64,000 nucleotides of DNA from positions 1-64,000 of the forward strand of contig DATNIT010000076.1 in assembly GCA_035604335.1 (NCBI GenBank). The letters are read 5' to 3'. Below are positions 8,114 to 16,176 of this stretch, one piece after another (position 1 is the stretch's first letter; each line of letters opens with the position of its first letter). The notes beneath the pieces were generated by a model. The model saw nothing but the letters and a program-made list of their open reading frames with translations, was not told the origin of the DNA and searched no databases. The translations under genes and the position numbers were made by a program. The DNA is from DASZHJ01 sp035604335 (GTDB taxonomy: Bacteria > Pseudomonadota > Alphaproteobacteria > ATCC43930 > CGMCC-115725).

Positions 8114-9010
8114 ATGCCCGAGCATCTCGGCTTTATCGGTGTCGGCAGGATGGGCGAACCCATGGCCGGCCGCCTCGTCGATGCCGGCTATCGGCTCACG
8201 ATCTTCGATACCAATTCCGAGGCGACGAAGCCGCTGGCTGCGCGCGGTGCGGCGGTGGCGCCTTCGGCGCGGGATCTCGCCGCGGCGGTGGAGACTGTGC
8301 TGGTGAGTTTGCCCACGCCCGACATCGTGCGCGCGGTGGCGCTGGGCGAAAACGGCATCGGCGCGGGCAATCGGGTCAAGACCTTCATCGATCTCTCTAC
8401 AACCGGCCCGCGCACCGCCGCCGAGATCGCGGAGGGGCTGGGCGCGCGCGGCATCGCCGCCGTCGATTCGCCGGTGAGCGGCGGCGTCGCCGGCGCCCAG
8501 AAAGGAACCTTGGCGGTGATGGCAGCCTGCCCGCATCCGCTCTTCGAGCGGCTGGAGCCGATCCTCCGGGTGTTCGGCAAGGTCTTCTACATCGGAGCGC
8601 GCCCGGGCATGGGCCAGACGATGAAGCTCGCGAACAACCTGCTCTCGGCTACCGCGATGGCGATCTCCTGCGAGGCGATCGTCATGGGCGTCAAGGCGGG
8701 CCTCGATCCGCAAGTCATGGTCGACGTCATCAACGCCGGTAGCGGACGCAACACCGCCACCGAGGACAAATTCCCGAAGGCGATCCTGCCGCGCAGCTTC
8801 GACTATGGCTTCGCCACGGGCCTCATGTACAAGGACGTGCGGCTGTGCCTGGAGGAGGCCGAGGCGTTGCAGGTGCCGATGTGGGTCGGCAGCGCCGTGC
8901 GCCAGCTCTGGCAATTCGCCAATGCCGCGAACGGCCCTGCCAGCGACTTCACCACCATTATCCGCTGCATCGAGGACTGGGCCGGCGTCGAGGTGAAGCG
9001 CGGCAATTGA
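8114..9010 (+). CDS. NAD(P)-dependent 3-hydroxyisobutyrate dehydrogenase-family oxidoreductase
   Basis: Encodes 298 aa of the beta-hydroxyacid dehydrogenase family. The nucleotide-binding GFIGVGRMGEPMAGRL is at residues 7-22, the substrate-binding DSPVSGGVAGAQKGTLAVM at about 118-136, and the catalytic-lysine region GMGQTMKLANNLL at about 171-183. Typical substrates are 3-hydroxyisobutyrate, tartronate semialdehyde or other beta-hydroxyacids. GGAG lies before the ATG. Its last 63 bases recur at 10354-10416 as part of a direct repeat, with nine differences, showing that this gene once lay directly before the metallo-beta-lactamase gene now at 10442. Confidence 0.9.
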   Translation: MPEHLGFIGVGRMGEPMAGRLVDAGYRLTIFDTNSEATKPLAARGAAVAPSARDLAAAVETVLVSLPTPDIVRAVALGENGIGAGNRVKTFIDLSTTGPRTAAEIAEGLGARGIAAVDSPVSGGVAGAQKGTLAVMAACPHPLFERLEPILRVFGKVFYIGARPGMGQTMKLANNLLSATAMAISCEAIVMGVKAGLDPQVMVDVINAGSGRNTATEDKFPKAILPRSFDYGFATGLMYKDVRLCLEEAEALQVPMWVGSAVRQLWQFANAANGPASDFTTIIRCIEDWAGVEVKRGN

Positions 9011-9133
9011 GATCAGCGGGAGCGAGGAGATCCGGATGTCCGACCCGGTTCCCTGCGAGGTCTACGCCGTCCGCTACGCCCACCACGACCGCCTCGCGAG
9101 CGAGAATTGGGCGGCGACCCGCACATCACGGTC
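8948..9133 (+). repeat. Imperfect direct repeat, copy A
   Basis: This segment covers the end of the dehydrogenase gene, the intergenic Shine-Dalgarno and the first codons of a metallo-beta-lactamase gene. It matches 10354-10541 with small indels. The first 73 bases of the hydrolase part differ at only one position, whereas the dehydrogenase part differs at nine of 63. The two copies flank the serine hydrolase gene. Confidence 0.88.
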
Positions 9134-9200
9134 GCGATCCACATCAGGCTGTTCACCCAACTTGGTTTCGACACCCCGTCGCAATCACATCATATCGTGA
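9036..9200 (+). pseudogene. Truncated 5' remnant of the metallo-beta-lactamase-fold gene
   Basis: From ATG 9036 the frame reads MSDPVPCEVYAVRYAHHDRL and then ASEN, identical to the gene at 10442 except Cys for Tyr at residue 7. A net loss of four bases at about 9110 then breaks the frame and a stop follows at 9198-9200 after 54 codons. The HxHxDH motif and the rest of the domain are absent. It keeps a good Shine-Dalgarno (GCGAGGAGA), so it may still be translated into a useless peptide. The sequence from 9134 to 9244 has no match in the intact gene. Confidence 0.85.
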
Positions 9201-9244
9201 CCACCAAAACCCAATTCAGTAGCCATTCAGACGGCGCTCCTTAA

Positions 9245-10345
9245 ATGCTCGCAGAAATTGATGGCCCTCAGGTACCCAATCGTCAGGGAACTGATCCACT
9301 GACGATACAAGAGTTGATGCTCTACTATCGGGTGCCGGGCCTCAGCATCGCGGTGATCCATGACTTCGCGATTGACTGGGCAAATTCCTGGGGAGTGGCA
9401 GACGCCGAGACCGGAGCGCCTGCCACGAACGAGACGCTTTATCAGGCTGCATCGATCAGCAAGCCGGTCGCCGCCATGGCGTCGCTCAAGGCCGTCGACG
9501 GCGGAATGTTCGGCCTCGACCAGGACATCAACACCATTTTGACATCGTGGCGATTGCCGGACTCGCCGTTTAGCGGTGGTCCGCCCGTGACCCCGCGAAC
9601 ACTCTTGAGCCATACCTCTGGTACCGGCGACGGCTTCGGGTTCCCCGGCTACGACCCCGGAACTCCGCTGCCAACAGTGCCGCAGATACTCGACGGCCAG
9701 CCGCCCTCGAATGTCGGTCCAGTGCGATTGGTTCGACCGCCCCTCGCTGCTGCCCATTATTCCGGTGGTGGCACCTTGATCCAGCAATTGGCTCTCACCG
9801 ATGCGGTCGGGATGCCGTTCACCGACATTGTGCGCGACTGGATACTCGGTCCTCTTGGCATGACCAGCAGCACTTTCGAATATCCTTTGCCGCCGGACCT
9901 TGAGCGGCTGACCGCGCGTGGCCATGACGCCTCAGGCAAAGGCGCGGGCCGTCCCCGCTGGCATGTCTATCCCGAGCAGGCTGCTGCTGCGCTATGGACC
10001 ACACCCACCGACCTCGCAAAATTCATGATCGAGGTCCAAAGGACGCTTGCCGGGCGATCGACGGCGGTGCTCACTCGGTCGGCAATGCAGGAGATGGTTA
10101 CGCCCGTGGGTGTCGGTTCCTATGCCGTGGACTTTTCGATCGTGCGGAAGGGTGAAGGCTGGTACTTCGAGCATGGCGGCAGAAATTGGGGATTCCAGTG
10201 CTTGGCAACGGCACATCGTGCCAGGGGCTATGGTGTGGTCGCCATGACCAACGGTGACAATGGGCTGCCGCTGCTGCAGGTGGTCGTTGACCGGATAGCA
10301 GGAGCCTATGGCTGGGACATGCTCGACAAACCGCTCCTACGCTAG
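9245..10345 (+). CDS. Serine hydrolase, beta-lactamase (class C / esterase EstB-like) family
   Basis: Encodes 366 aa. The active-site SxxK is Ser70-Ile-Ser-Lys73 in QAASISKPVAAMASL, the second motif is a YSG (AAHYSGGGTLIQQL) and the third is HGG (FEHGGRNWGFQ). LLSHTSG is also typical. These enzymes act as esterases, D-amino peptidases or amidases; true antibiotic resistance is uncommon in this branch. No signal peptide is seen, so it is either cytoplasmic or has lost its N-terminus; the Shine-Dalgarno before ATG 9245 is poor. Base composition is visibly less GC-rich and codon choice more relaxed than in its neighbours. It sits between direct repeats, which points to late insertion. Confidence 0.85.
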   Translation: MLAEIDGPQVPNRQGTDPLTIQELMLYYRVPGLSIAVIHDFAIDWANSWGVADAETGAPATNETLYQAASISKPVAAMASLKAVDGGMFGLDQDINTILTSWRLPDSPFSGGPPVTPRTLLSHTSGTGDGFGFPGYDPGTPLPTVPQILDGQPPSNVGPVRLVRPPLAAAHYSGGGTLIQQLALTDAVGMPFTDIVRDWILGPLGMTSSTFEYPLPPDLERLTARGHDASGKGAGRPRWHVYPEQAAAALWTTPTDLAKFMIEVQRTLAGRSTAVLTRSAMQEMVTPVGVGSYAVDFSIVRKGEGWYFEHGGRNWGFQCLATAHRARGYGVVAMTNGDNGLPLLQVVVDRIAGAYGWDMLDKPLLR

Positions 10346-10353
10346 CCTCATCC

Positions 10354-10541
10354 TTCACCACCATCATCCGCTGCATCGGGGATTTTGCCAGCGTCGAGGT
10401 GGAGCGCAGCAACTGAATATACAAGAGCGAGGAGGTTCCGAATGTCCGACCCGGTTCCCTACGAGGTCTACGCCGTCCGCTACGCCCACCACGACCGCCT
10501 CGCGAGCGAGAATTTTCTGGGTGGCGACCCGCACAACGGTC
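10354..10541 (+). repeat. Imperfect direct repeat, copy B
   Basis: Second copy of the junction found at 8948-9133. Its left part (10354-10416) reads in frame as the last twenty codons of the upstream dehydrogenase (FTTIIRCIGDF... ending in Asn and TGA), now cut off from any gene. Its right part is the intact start of the metallo-beta-lactamase gene. Each copy therefore holds one living and one dead gene end. Confidence 0.88.
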
Positions 10542-11242
10542 CCATGCCCCTCGACTACTTCGTCTGGGCGATGGTCGGTCCGAAGAAGACCTACGTGCTC
10601 GATACCGGCTTCGATGCCGCCACCGGCAAGAAGCGCGGCCGCCAGCACCTGCGCTCGCCCGGCGACGGCCTGAAGATGATCGGCGTTAGCGCTGCCGAGA
10701 TCGAGGACGTCATCGTCTCCCACATGCACTACGACCACGTCGGCAATCACGATCTCTTCCCGAACGCGCGCCACCACATCCAGGACAAGGAGATGGCGTA
10801 TTGCACGGGGCGCTCGATGTGCCACGGCCGGATCCGGCATTCCTTCGAGGCGGAGGACGTCTCGGCGATGGTGCGGCGCCTGTTCGCGGGGCGCGTTCAA
10901 TTCCACGACGGCAACGACGAGATCGCGCCGGGCCTGAGCGTGCACCTGATCGGCGGCCATACCATGGGGCTGCAATGTCTGCGCGTCTTCACCCGGCGCG
11001 GCTGGGTGGTGCTCGCGGCGGACGCCATGCACCTCTACGCCAACATGGAAGAGGGCCGTCCTTTCCCAGTGATCTACAACCTCCCGGACATGTTCGAGGG
11101 TTACGCGACGCTGAAGCGGCTCGCGAGCTCGCCCGCGCACGTGGTACCCGGCCACGATCCCCTGGTGATGAAGCGCTATCCCGCGCCTCGGCCCGACCTC
11201 GAAGGCATCGTGATGCGCCTCGACGTCGAGCCCAGAGAATAG
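10442..11242 (+). CDS. Metallo-beta-lactamase-fold hydrolase (N-acyl homoserine lactonase-like)
   Basis: Encodes 266 aa. The dinuclear metal motif SHMHYDHVGN (HxHxDH, residues 94-99) is followed by the third metal histidine in LIGGHTMGLQ and a bridging Asp in VVLAADAMHLY, with a late VVPGHDPLVM. The arrangement resembles AHL lactonases (AttM/AiiA) and related lactone or ester hydrolases. ATG 10442 follows GCGAGGAGG. The N-terminus is duplicated upstream at 9036. By context it belongs with the dehydrogenase at 8114 and may open a lactone or cyclic intermediate; quorum-quenching activity is possible but not shown. Confidence 0.87.
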   Translation: MSDPVPYEVYAVRYAHHDRLASENFLGGDPHNGPMPLDYFVWAMVGPKKTYVLDTGFDAATGKKRGRQHLRSPGDGLKMIGVSAAEIEDVIVSHMHYDHVGNHDLFPNARHHIQDKEMAYCTGRSMCHGRIRHSFEAEDVSAMVRRLFAGRVQFHDGNDEIAPGLSVHLIGGHTMGLQCLRVFTRRGWVVLAADAMHLYANMEEGRPFPVIYNLPDMFEGYATLKRLASSPAHVVPGHDPLVMKRYPAPRPDLEGIVMRLDVEPRE

Positions 11243-11245
11243 AGT

Positions 11246-12226
11246 CTACGGCACGAGGATGTTGCTGCCCGTGGTGCGCCGCCCCTGCAGATCGGCGTGG
11301 GCGCGCGCGGCCTCGGCGAGGGGATAAGCACGGCTCGGCGGCAGCTTCAGGATGCCGGAGCTGACTGCGGAAAACAGCTCCGCGGCGCGCGAGAGCAATT
11401 CGCGGCGGTCGGTCGTGTGGGTCACGAAGGCGGGGCTCGTCACAAAGAGCGAGCCCAGCGTGTTCAGGCGGAAGAGGTCGAGCGGCGGTATGGCGCCCGA
11501 GGGCGTGCCGAAGGAGACGAGCAAGCCGCGCGGCGCGAGGCACCGCAGTGAGCGCTCAAAGGTGTCCTTGCCCACGGCGTCATAGACGACGGGAACGCCC
11601 TTCCCTCCGGTGAGGCTCCTGACCTCCACTGCGAAATCCCCGCGACTGTAGACGATAACGTGGTGGCAGCCGTGCGCCTGCGCGATCGCTGCCTTCTCGT
11701 CGCTGCCGACCGTGCCGATGACGGTGGCGCCGAGATGCCGAGCCCACTGGCAGAGGAGCAAACCGACGCCGCCGGCGGCGGCATGAACGAGGATCGTTTC
11801 ACCGGGCCGCACCACATAAGTCGTGAAGAGCAGGTAGTGCGCGGTGAGGCCCTTGGTCGCGATCGCCGCGGCGGTCTCATCGGAGATCGCCGGCGGCAAC
11901 GGTATGAGCCGATCGGCCGGCATCAGGCGCTGGTCGGCATAGGCGCCGATGGGCGCCGAGGAATAGGCGACGCGATCGCCGACCGCGACCTCGCAGACCT
12001 TGGCCCCGGTCGCCTCGACGACGCCCGCGGCTTCGAGCCCGATTGGAGACGGATACTGTGGCAGGGGATACCGCCCGGTGCGGTGCTGGATGTCGATATA
12101 ATTGAGGCCGATCGCGCTCTGTCGCAGCAGCACCTCCCGCGGTTCCGGCGCGGTGACCTCGTAGCTCTCGTACCGAAGGACCTCGGGTCCGCCGGGACCC
12201 GTCATCACGACGCGATGGGCGTGCAT
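11246..12226 (-). CDS. Quinone oxidoreductase (zeta-crystallin type, MDR superfamily)
   Basis: Encodes 326 aa. It has the QOR pattern: GLNYIDIQHRTGRYP near residue 38, GLEAAGVVEATG, and the NADPH-binding VHAAAGGVGLLLCQWARHLG near 145. No structural-zinc cysteine cluster is seen, so it belongs to the zinc-free NADPH:quinone reductases. The gene is convergent with the hydrolase at 10442 (three bases apart) and lies one base from the end of the SDR upstream of it, implying co-transcription of the two minus-strand genes. Confidence 0.9.
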   Translation of the reverse strand: MHAHRVVMTGPGGPEVLRYESYEVTAPEPREVLLRQSAIGLNYIDIQHRTGRYPLPQYPSPIGLEAAGVVEATGAKVCEVAVGDRVAYSSAPIGAYADQRLMPADRLIPLPPAISDETAAAIATKGLTAHYLLFTTYVVRPGETILVHAAAGGVGLLLCQWARHLGATVIGTVGSDEKAAIAQAHGCHHVIVYSRGDFAVEVRSLTGGKGVPVVYDAVGKDTFERSLRCLAPRGLLVSFGTPSGAIPPLDLFRLNTLGSLFVTSPAFVTHTTDRRELLSRAAELFSAVSSGILKLPPSRAYPLAEAARAHADLQGRRTTGSNILVP

Positions 12227-12227
12227 G

Positions 12228-13001
12228 TCACGTCGTCTTGGTCTTGCCGCCGTCCATGTCGATGATAGAGCCGTGCAGGAAGCCGCCGCGCGGACCCACG
12301 ACGAAGCTCACGAGGCCGGCGATGTCCGCGGGCTCGCCGAAGCGGGCCACGCGATCCGCGGCCACCATGCGGCGCTCGGCTTCGGCGGCGTCGACGCCGT
12401 AGCGCTCGGCAGCGGCTTTCACGCGCCGCGCGAGCCGGTCGGTCCGGACATCGCCGGGGTTGATGGTGTTGACGCGGATGCCGTCGACGACGGCGCGATC
12501 GGCCAGCGCTTTCGTGAGCGAGAGCAGCGCCGCGTTGACGGAGCCGCCGATGGTGAATTCGGCCCCGGGCGTGCGGCCCCCGACCCCGGAGATGATCACC
12601 ACCGATCCCCGGCTCTTCTTGAGCTCCGGCCAAGCCGCGCGGATCAACCTCACATGCGCGAAGAATTTTAGAGCGAAGCCGTCCTGCCAGTCGGCGTCGC
12701 TGAGCTCAAGGAAGTCGCCGCGCTTGGTGGCGCCCGCGTTGGCAACGATGACGTCAATCCGCCCGAAGCGCGAGAGGGTGGCGGCCGCCAGCGCCGCGGG
12801 TGCCTCGGGCTCGCGGAGATCCGCGACATGGATCGCGGCGCGTTCGCCGATCTCCGCGGCGCGCGCCCGAAGCGCTTCGGCGCTGCGCGCCGCCAGCATC
12901 ACGCTGGCGCCCTCGCGCGCAAGCTCTTCGGCGGTCCCCGCGCCAATGCCCCGGCTCGCGCCCGTGACGATCGCGACCTTGCCTTCGAGACTCCGCGCCA
13001 T
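12228..13001 (-). CDS. Atypical short-chain dehydrogenase/reductase
   Basis: Encodes 257 aa with a clear SDR fold: VAIVTGASRGIGAGTAEELA (TGxxxGxG), VANAGATKRG and a C-terminal GSIIDMDGGKTKT. The active-site region reads SGVGGRTPGAEFTIGGSVN followed by AALLSLTKALA, so the usual YxxxK catalytic pair is missing (Tyr and Lys positions hold small residues). Some SDR subgroups share this 'GxSVNAAL' form; their activity is uncertain. ATG 13001 follows AGGGAG; a much longer upstream reading is a shadow of the opposite gene. It is transcribed with the quinone reductase. Confidence 0.85.
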   Translation of the reverse strand: MARSLEGKVAIVTGASRGIGAGTAEELAREGASVMLAARSAEALRARAAEIGERAAIHVADLREPEAPAALAAATLSRFGRIDVIVANAGATKRGDFLELSDADWQDGFALKFFAHVRLIRAAWPELKKSRGSVVIISGVGGRTPGAEFTIGGSVNAALLSLTKALADRAVVDGIRVNTINPGDVRTDRLARRVKAAAERYGVDAAEAERRMVAADRVARFGEPADIAGLVSFVVGPRGGFLHGSIIDMDGGKTKTT

Positions 13002-13139
13002 GCCATGCTCCCTGTAACGTAGCGGACGTCTCACTATAGCTCCGGCCCAAACTTGCCGCACAGGCCCTGCTTGCGAGCCGGTGCAGCCAGCGGGTAGCCT
13101 TGCACCGCCGCTGCGCGGAAACGAACGGAGCCACCAAGA

Positions 13140-13991
13140 ATGACCCGCGAGAGCGCGACCGAAATCCTGCTCGATGGGCTGACCTTTCCGGAAGCTCCTC
13201 GCTGGCGCGACGGCAAGCTCTGGTTCTCGGATTTCTATAGCCATCGCGTGATCCGCCTTGGCCTCGATGGCCGCGCCGAGACCGCGGCCGAGGTTCCGCA
13301 GCGGCCATCGGGCCTCGGCTGGACCCCGGATGGCGCGCTGCTGATCGTCTCCATGCTCGATCGCTGCGTGATGCGGATTGACGGTAGCGCGCTCCACGTC
13401 TTCGCCGATCTGTCGGCACTGGCGACGGGGCCGTGCAACGACATGGTCGTGGACGGTGCCGGTCGCGCCTATGTCGGCAATTTCGGTTTCGACCGTCATG
13501 GCGGCGAGCCCGAGCGCACGACCTGCATCGCGCGCGTGGACCCCGATGGCACGATCATGCGTGCCGCCGACGATCTCTTCTTTCCGAACGGGATGGTGAT
13601 CACGCCGGACGCCAAGTGCCTCGTCGTCGGCGAGACGCTTGCGAAAAGGCTCACCGCTTTCGACATCGCCGTCGGCGGGGCGCTCGCCAATCGCCGCGTG
13701 TTCGCTGAGTTCGAGGACGGCTATCCCGACGGCATTTGCCTCGACGCCGAGGGCGCGATCTGGGTCGCCGATGCCCGCGGCAATCGCGTGATCCGCGTCT
13801 TCGAGGGCGGCCGGGTGGATCGCACGATCTCCACCGGCGCGCAAGGCGCCTATGCCTGCATGCTCGGCGGCACGGATCGCCGGACCCTCTTCATCTGCAC
13901 CAGCTCCGGCAGCGGCCCCGCCATGGCGAGCAAGCGAGACGGTCGGATCGAATTCGTCCGCGTCGCTGTGCCCGGTGCTGGACTGCCATGA
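13140..13991 (+). CDS. SMP-30/gluconolactonase/LRE-family lactonase
   Basis: Encodes 283 aa, a six-bladed beta-propeller. Metal-ligand regions are visible: LTFPEAPRW (Glu18), GPCNDMVVDGAGRAYVGNFG (Asn), FFPNGMVITPD (Asn) and YPDGICLDAEGAIWVADA (Asp). Members hydrolyse sugar or other lactones and some phosphotriesters. ATG follows ACGGAGCC. It is divergent from the SDR at 13001 and nine bases upstream of another SDR, so a dehydrogenase-lactonase pair acting on a sugar or cyclic alcohol is plausible. Confidence 0.9.
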   Translation: MTRESATEILLDGLTFPEAPRWRDGKLWFSDFYSHRVIRLGLDGRAETAAEVPQRPSGLGWTPDGALLIVSMLDRCVMRIDGSALHVFADLSALATGPCNDMVVDGAGRAYVGNFGFDRHGGEPERTTCIARVDPDGTIMRAADDLFFPNGMVITPDAKCLVVGETLAKRLTAFDIAVGGALANRRVFAEFEDGYPDGICLDAEGAIWVADARGNRVIRVFEGGRVDRTISTGAQGAYACMLGGTDRRTLFICTSSGSGPAMASKRDGRIEFVRVAVPGAGLP

Positions 13992-14000
13992 GGTGATCCC

Positions 14001-14822
14001 ATGAGCGACGCCGCGAAACCCCAGGACGATCCCGGCCTTGACGGGAAGGTGGCAATCGTCACCGGCGGTGGCGCCGCGGGCGACGGCATCGGCAACGGCC
14101 GCGCGGCTGCGATCCTATTGGCACGCGCCGGCACGCGCGTCCTCGTGGTGGATCGCGAGATCGAGCTCGCCGAGCGCACGGTCGCGATGATCGCCGAGGA
14201 GGGTGGTGACGCCGCCGCGTTCGCGGCTGACATCTCCGAGGAGGCCCAAGCCGAGGCGATGGTGGCCGCCGCCGTCGGGCACTTCGGGCGGCTCGATTTC
14301 CTCGACAACAACGTCGGCATCGACGCGCGCGGCAGCGTGCTCGAGACTGATCCGCCGGAATGGCGTCGGATCATGCAGATCAACGTCGAGACCATGTATC
14401 TGGCCTCGCGCCATGCAATCCCCGCGATGAACCGGACCGCGGGCGGCGGCGCCATCGTCAACATCTCTTCGATCTCGGCGCTGCGTCCACGCGGACTCAC
14501 CGCCTACACCACGTCCAAGGGCGCGGTGATCGCGCTCACGCGCGCGATGGCGGTCGACCATGGCAAGGACGGGATTCGCGTCAACTGCGTGGCGCCCGGC
14601 CCGATGTATACGCCCATGGTCTATGCGAGCGGCATGAGCGTGGCGGCGCGCGACCAGCGGCGCCGCGCCTCCGTGCTCGGTCTCGAGGGCACCGGCTGGG
14701 ACGTGGGCCACGCCGTGCGCTTCTTGCTGTCGAGCCACGCTCGGTACATCACCGGCCAAACCCTGGTGGTGGACGGGGGTGCCACGCTCGTCGGTCCCGC
14801 CCGCGCGCCCGATCCGCACTGA
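14001..14822 (+). CDS. Short-chain dehydrogenase/reductase (classical)
   Basis: Encodes 273 aa. The Rossmann motif is extended (VTGGGAAGDGIGNGRAAAIL). NNVGID corresponds to the NNAG motif, the catalytic Ser is in NISSISALRP, and the catalytic pair is Tyr-Thr-Thr-Ser-Lys (YTTSKGAVIALTRAMAVD). The C-terminus ITGQTLVVDGGATL is standard. It is nine bases after the lactonase and 23 before the carboxymuconolactone-decarboxylase-like gene, making a three-gene unit. Substrate unknown. Confidence 0.9.
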   Translation: MSDAAKPQDDPGLDGKVAIVTGGGAAGDGIGNGRAAAILLARAGTRVLVVDREIELAERTVAMIAEEGGDAAAFAADISEEAQAEAMVAAAVGHFGRLDFLDNNVGIDARGSVLETDPPEWRRIMQINVETMYLASRHAIPAMNRTAGGGAIVNISSISALRPRGLTAYTTSKGAVIALTRAMAVDHGKDGIRVNCVAPGPMYTPMVYASGMSVAARDQRRRASVLGLEGTGWDVGHAVRFLLSSHARYITGQTLVVDGGATLVGPARAPDPH

Positions 14823-14845
14823 GCACACAACGTCAGGAACCCGCC

Positions 14846-15400
14846 ATGGCGCGCGTACCCTATCTCCAAAAATCCGATCTCGCCGCCGCGGACCAGGACC
14901 TGCTCGTGCGTGATATCACGCTGCACCGGGCTCTCGCGCACAGTCCCAAGGGCGCCCGCGCCTTCCTCGGCCTCGGCAAATTTATCCGCCACGAGAGCCG
15001 GTTGGATCCGCGGCTCCGTGAGTTGGCGATCCTCCAGGTGGGTTATCTCGCGCGTTCGCCCTACGAATACTCCCACCACATCAAGATCGGCCGCGAGTTC
15101 GACGTCACCGACGCGGACATCCGCGGGATGATCGACGAGACCGAGGGCCGGCCGAGCGGCCTCGATGCGCTCGCGAAGCTCGTGCTCAAAGCCGCGCGAG
15201 AGATGACCACCGGCCTCGCCGTCTCCGACGCGACTTTCGAGACGCTCCGTAAGCATTTCGATCATGGGCGCCTGGTCGATCTCGTGATGACGATCGCCTT
15301 CTATTGCGGCGTGGTGCGCTTGCTGGCCACTCTGCAGATCGACGTCGAGGACGAATATCGCCGGTATCTCGACGAGTTTCCCCTGCCGGCACCGCCTTAG
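14846..15400 (+). CDS. Carboxymuconolactone decarboxylase-like family protein
   Basis: Encodes 184 aa of the CMD/AhpD-like all-helical fold. RLRELAILQVGYLARSPYEYSHHIKIGREFDV (about 53-83) is the family core with the conserved Glu and His pair. No CxxC is present, so it is not an AhpD-type peroxidase but nearer to the decarboxylase-like group. ATG 14846 follows GTCAGGAACC; an upstream frame starting inside the SDR gene was rejected. It may finish a lactone or muconolactone-type pathway with the SMP-30 lactonase and SDR. Confidence 0.85.
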   Translation: MARVPYLQKSDLAAADQDLLVRDITLHRALAHSPKGARAFLGLGKFIRHESRLDPRLRELAILQVGYLARSPYEYSHHIKIGREFDVTDADIRGMIDETEGRPSGLDALAKLVLKAAREMTTGLAVSDATFETLRKHFDHGRLVDLVMTIAFYCGVVRLLATLQIDVEDEYRRYLDEFPLPAPP

Positions 15401-15462
15401 CTTCGGCCATAATTATCCAAGCAAACGCTTGCCAAATAGGCGCGCCGCACTATTCTCCGAGG

Positions 15463-16176
15463 ATGAGCTTGGAGAAGAGCCGTCGTTTATCGCCGACCGC
15501 CGATCGGCTTCTGGGCCTCATCAAGCGGCGGGGGCCGCAGCGGGCCGGCGATTTGGGGAGGGCGCTGGGCGTCACCGCGGAGGCCGCGCGGCAGCAGTTG
15601 GTTCAGCTTGCGGAGGCGGGATTGGTGGCGCCGGAATCCCAGAAGCGCGGTGTGGGGCGACCGTTCCGGCTCTGGAGCCTCACCGCCGCGGGACACGCGC
15701 GCTTCCCCGACACTCATGCCGAGCTCACCGTGCAGCTCATTGATGCGATCCGAAACGAGTTCGGCGATGGCGCATTGGATCGGCTCATCGAGAGCCGTCA
15801 GGACGACATCCGGCGTGCCTATCGCTTGGCTCTCGAGGGTGCGCGAACGCTCGGGGCGCGCGTCGCAAGGTTGGCGGAAATCCGCGCCCGCGAGGGCTAC
15901 ATGGCGGAGTGGCGCAAGGACGGCGACGATTTCCTATTGCTGGAGCACCATTGCCCGATTTGCACGGCGGCAACGGCGTGCCAGGGGTTCTGCCGCTCCG
16001 AGTTGGATATTTTTCGCGACGCGCTGGGACGGGATGCCGTGGTCGAGCGGGTCGAGCATCTCCTCGCCGGTGCTCGGCGCTGCGCCTATCGCATCAGGCG
16101 CGCGGCGTCGCCCAAGAGGCGGGGATCGCCGAAGGAGGTGAACCGTGGCCTGGATCGACGCGCTCTCGGCGGCTGA
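15463..16176 (+). CDS. Winged-helix transcriptional regulator with C-terminal cysteine cluster (SufR/ArsR-like)
   Basis: Encodes 237 aa. The N-terminal 80 residues form a winged helix (RLLGLIKRRGPQRAGDLGRALGVTAEAARQQLVQL, then GRPFRLWSLT). The C-terminal part carries LLEHHCPICTAATACQGFC and a further cysteine in RRCAYRI, a pattern used by SufR-like repressors to hold an Fe-S cluster. ATG 15463 follows CCGAGG. Its 3' end overlaps the Rieske-protein gene by 32 bases, so regulator and iron-sulfur oxidoreductase are translationally linked. It probably senses Fe-S status or oxidants, but cluster binding is inferred. Confidence 0.8.
   Translation: MSLEKSRRLSPTADRLLGLIKRRGPQRAGDLGRALGVTAEAARQQLVQLAEAGLVAPESQKRGVGRPFRLWSLTAAGHARFPDTHAELTVQLIDAIRNEFGDGALDRLIESRQDDIRRAYRLALEGARTLGARVARLAEIRAREGYMAEWRKDGDDFLLLEHHCPICTAATACQGFCRSELDIFRDALGRDAVVERVEHLLAGARRCAYRIRRAASPKRRGSPKEVNRGLDRRALGG

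Noticed and set aside
9245..10345. Antibiotic-resistance beta-lactamase
   Set aside because: The SxxK/YSG/HGG motifs fit the broad serine-hydrolase family; there is no signal peptide, so a periplasmic resistance enzyme is unlikely.
8948..10541. Composite transposon or IS element
   Set aside because: The repeats are gene fragments, not IS ends; no transposase or terminal inverted repeats are seen.
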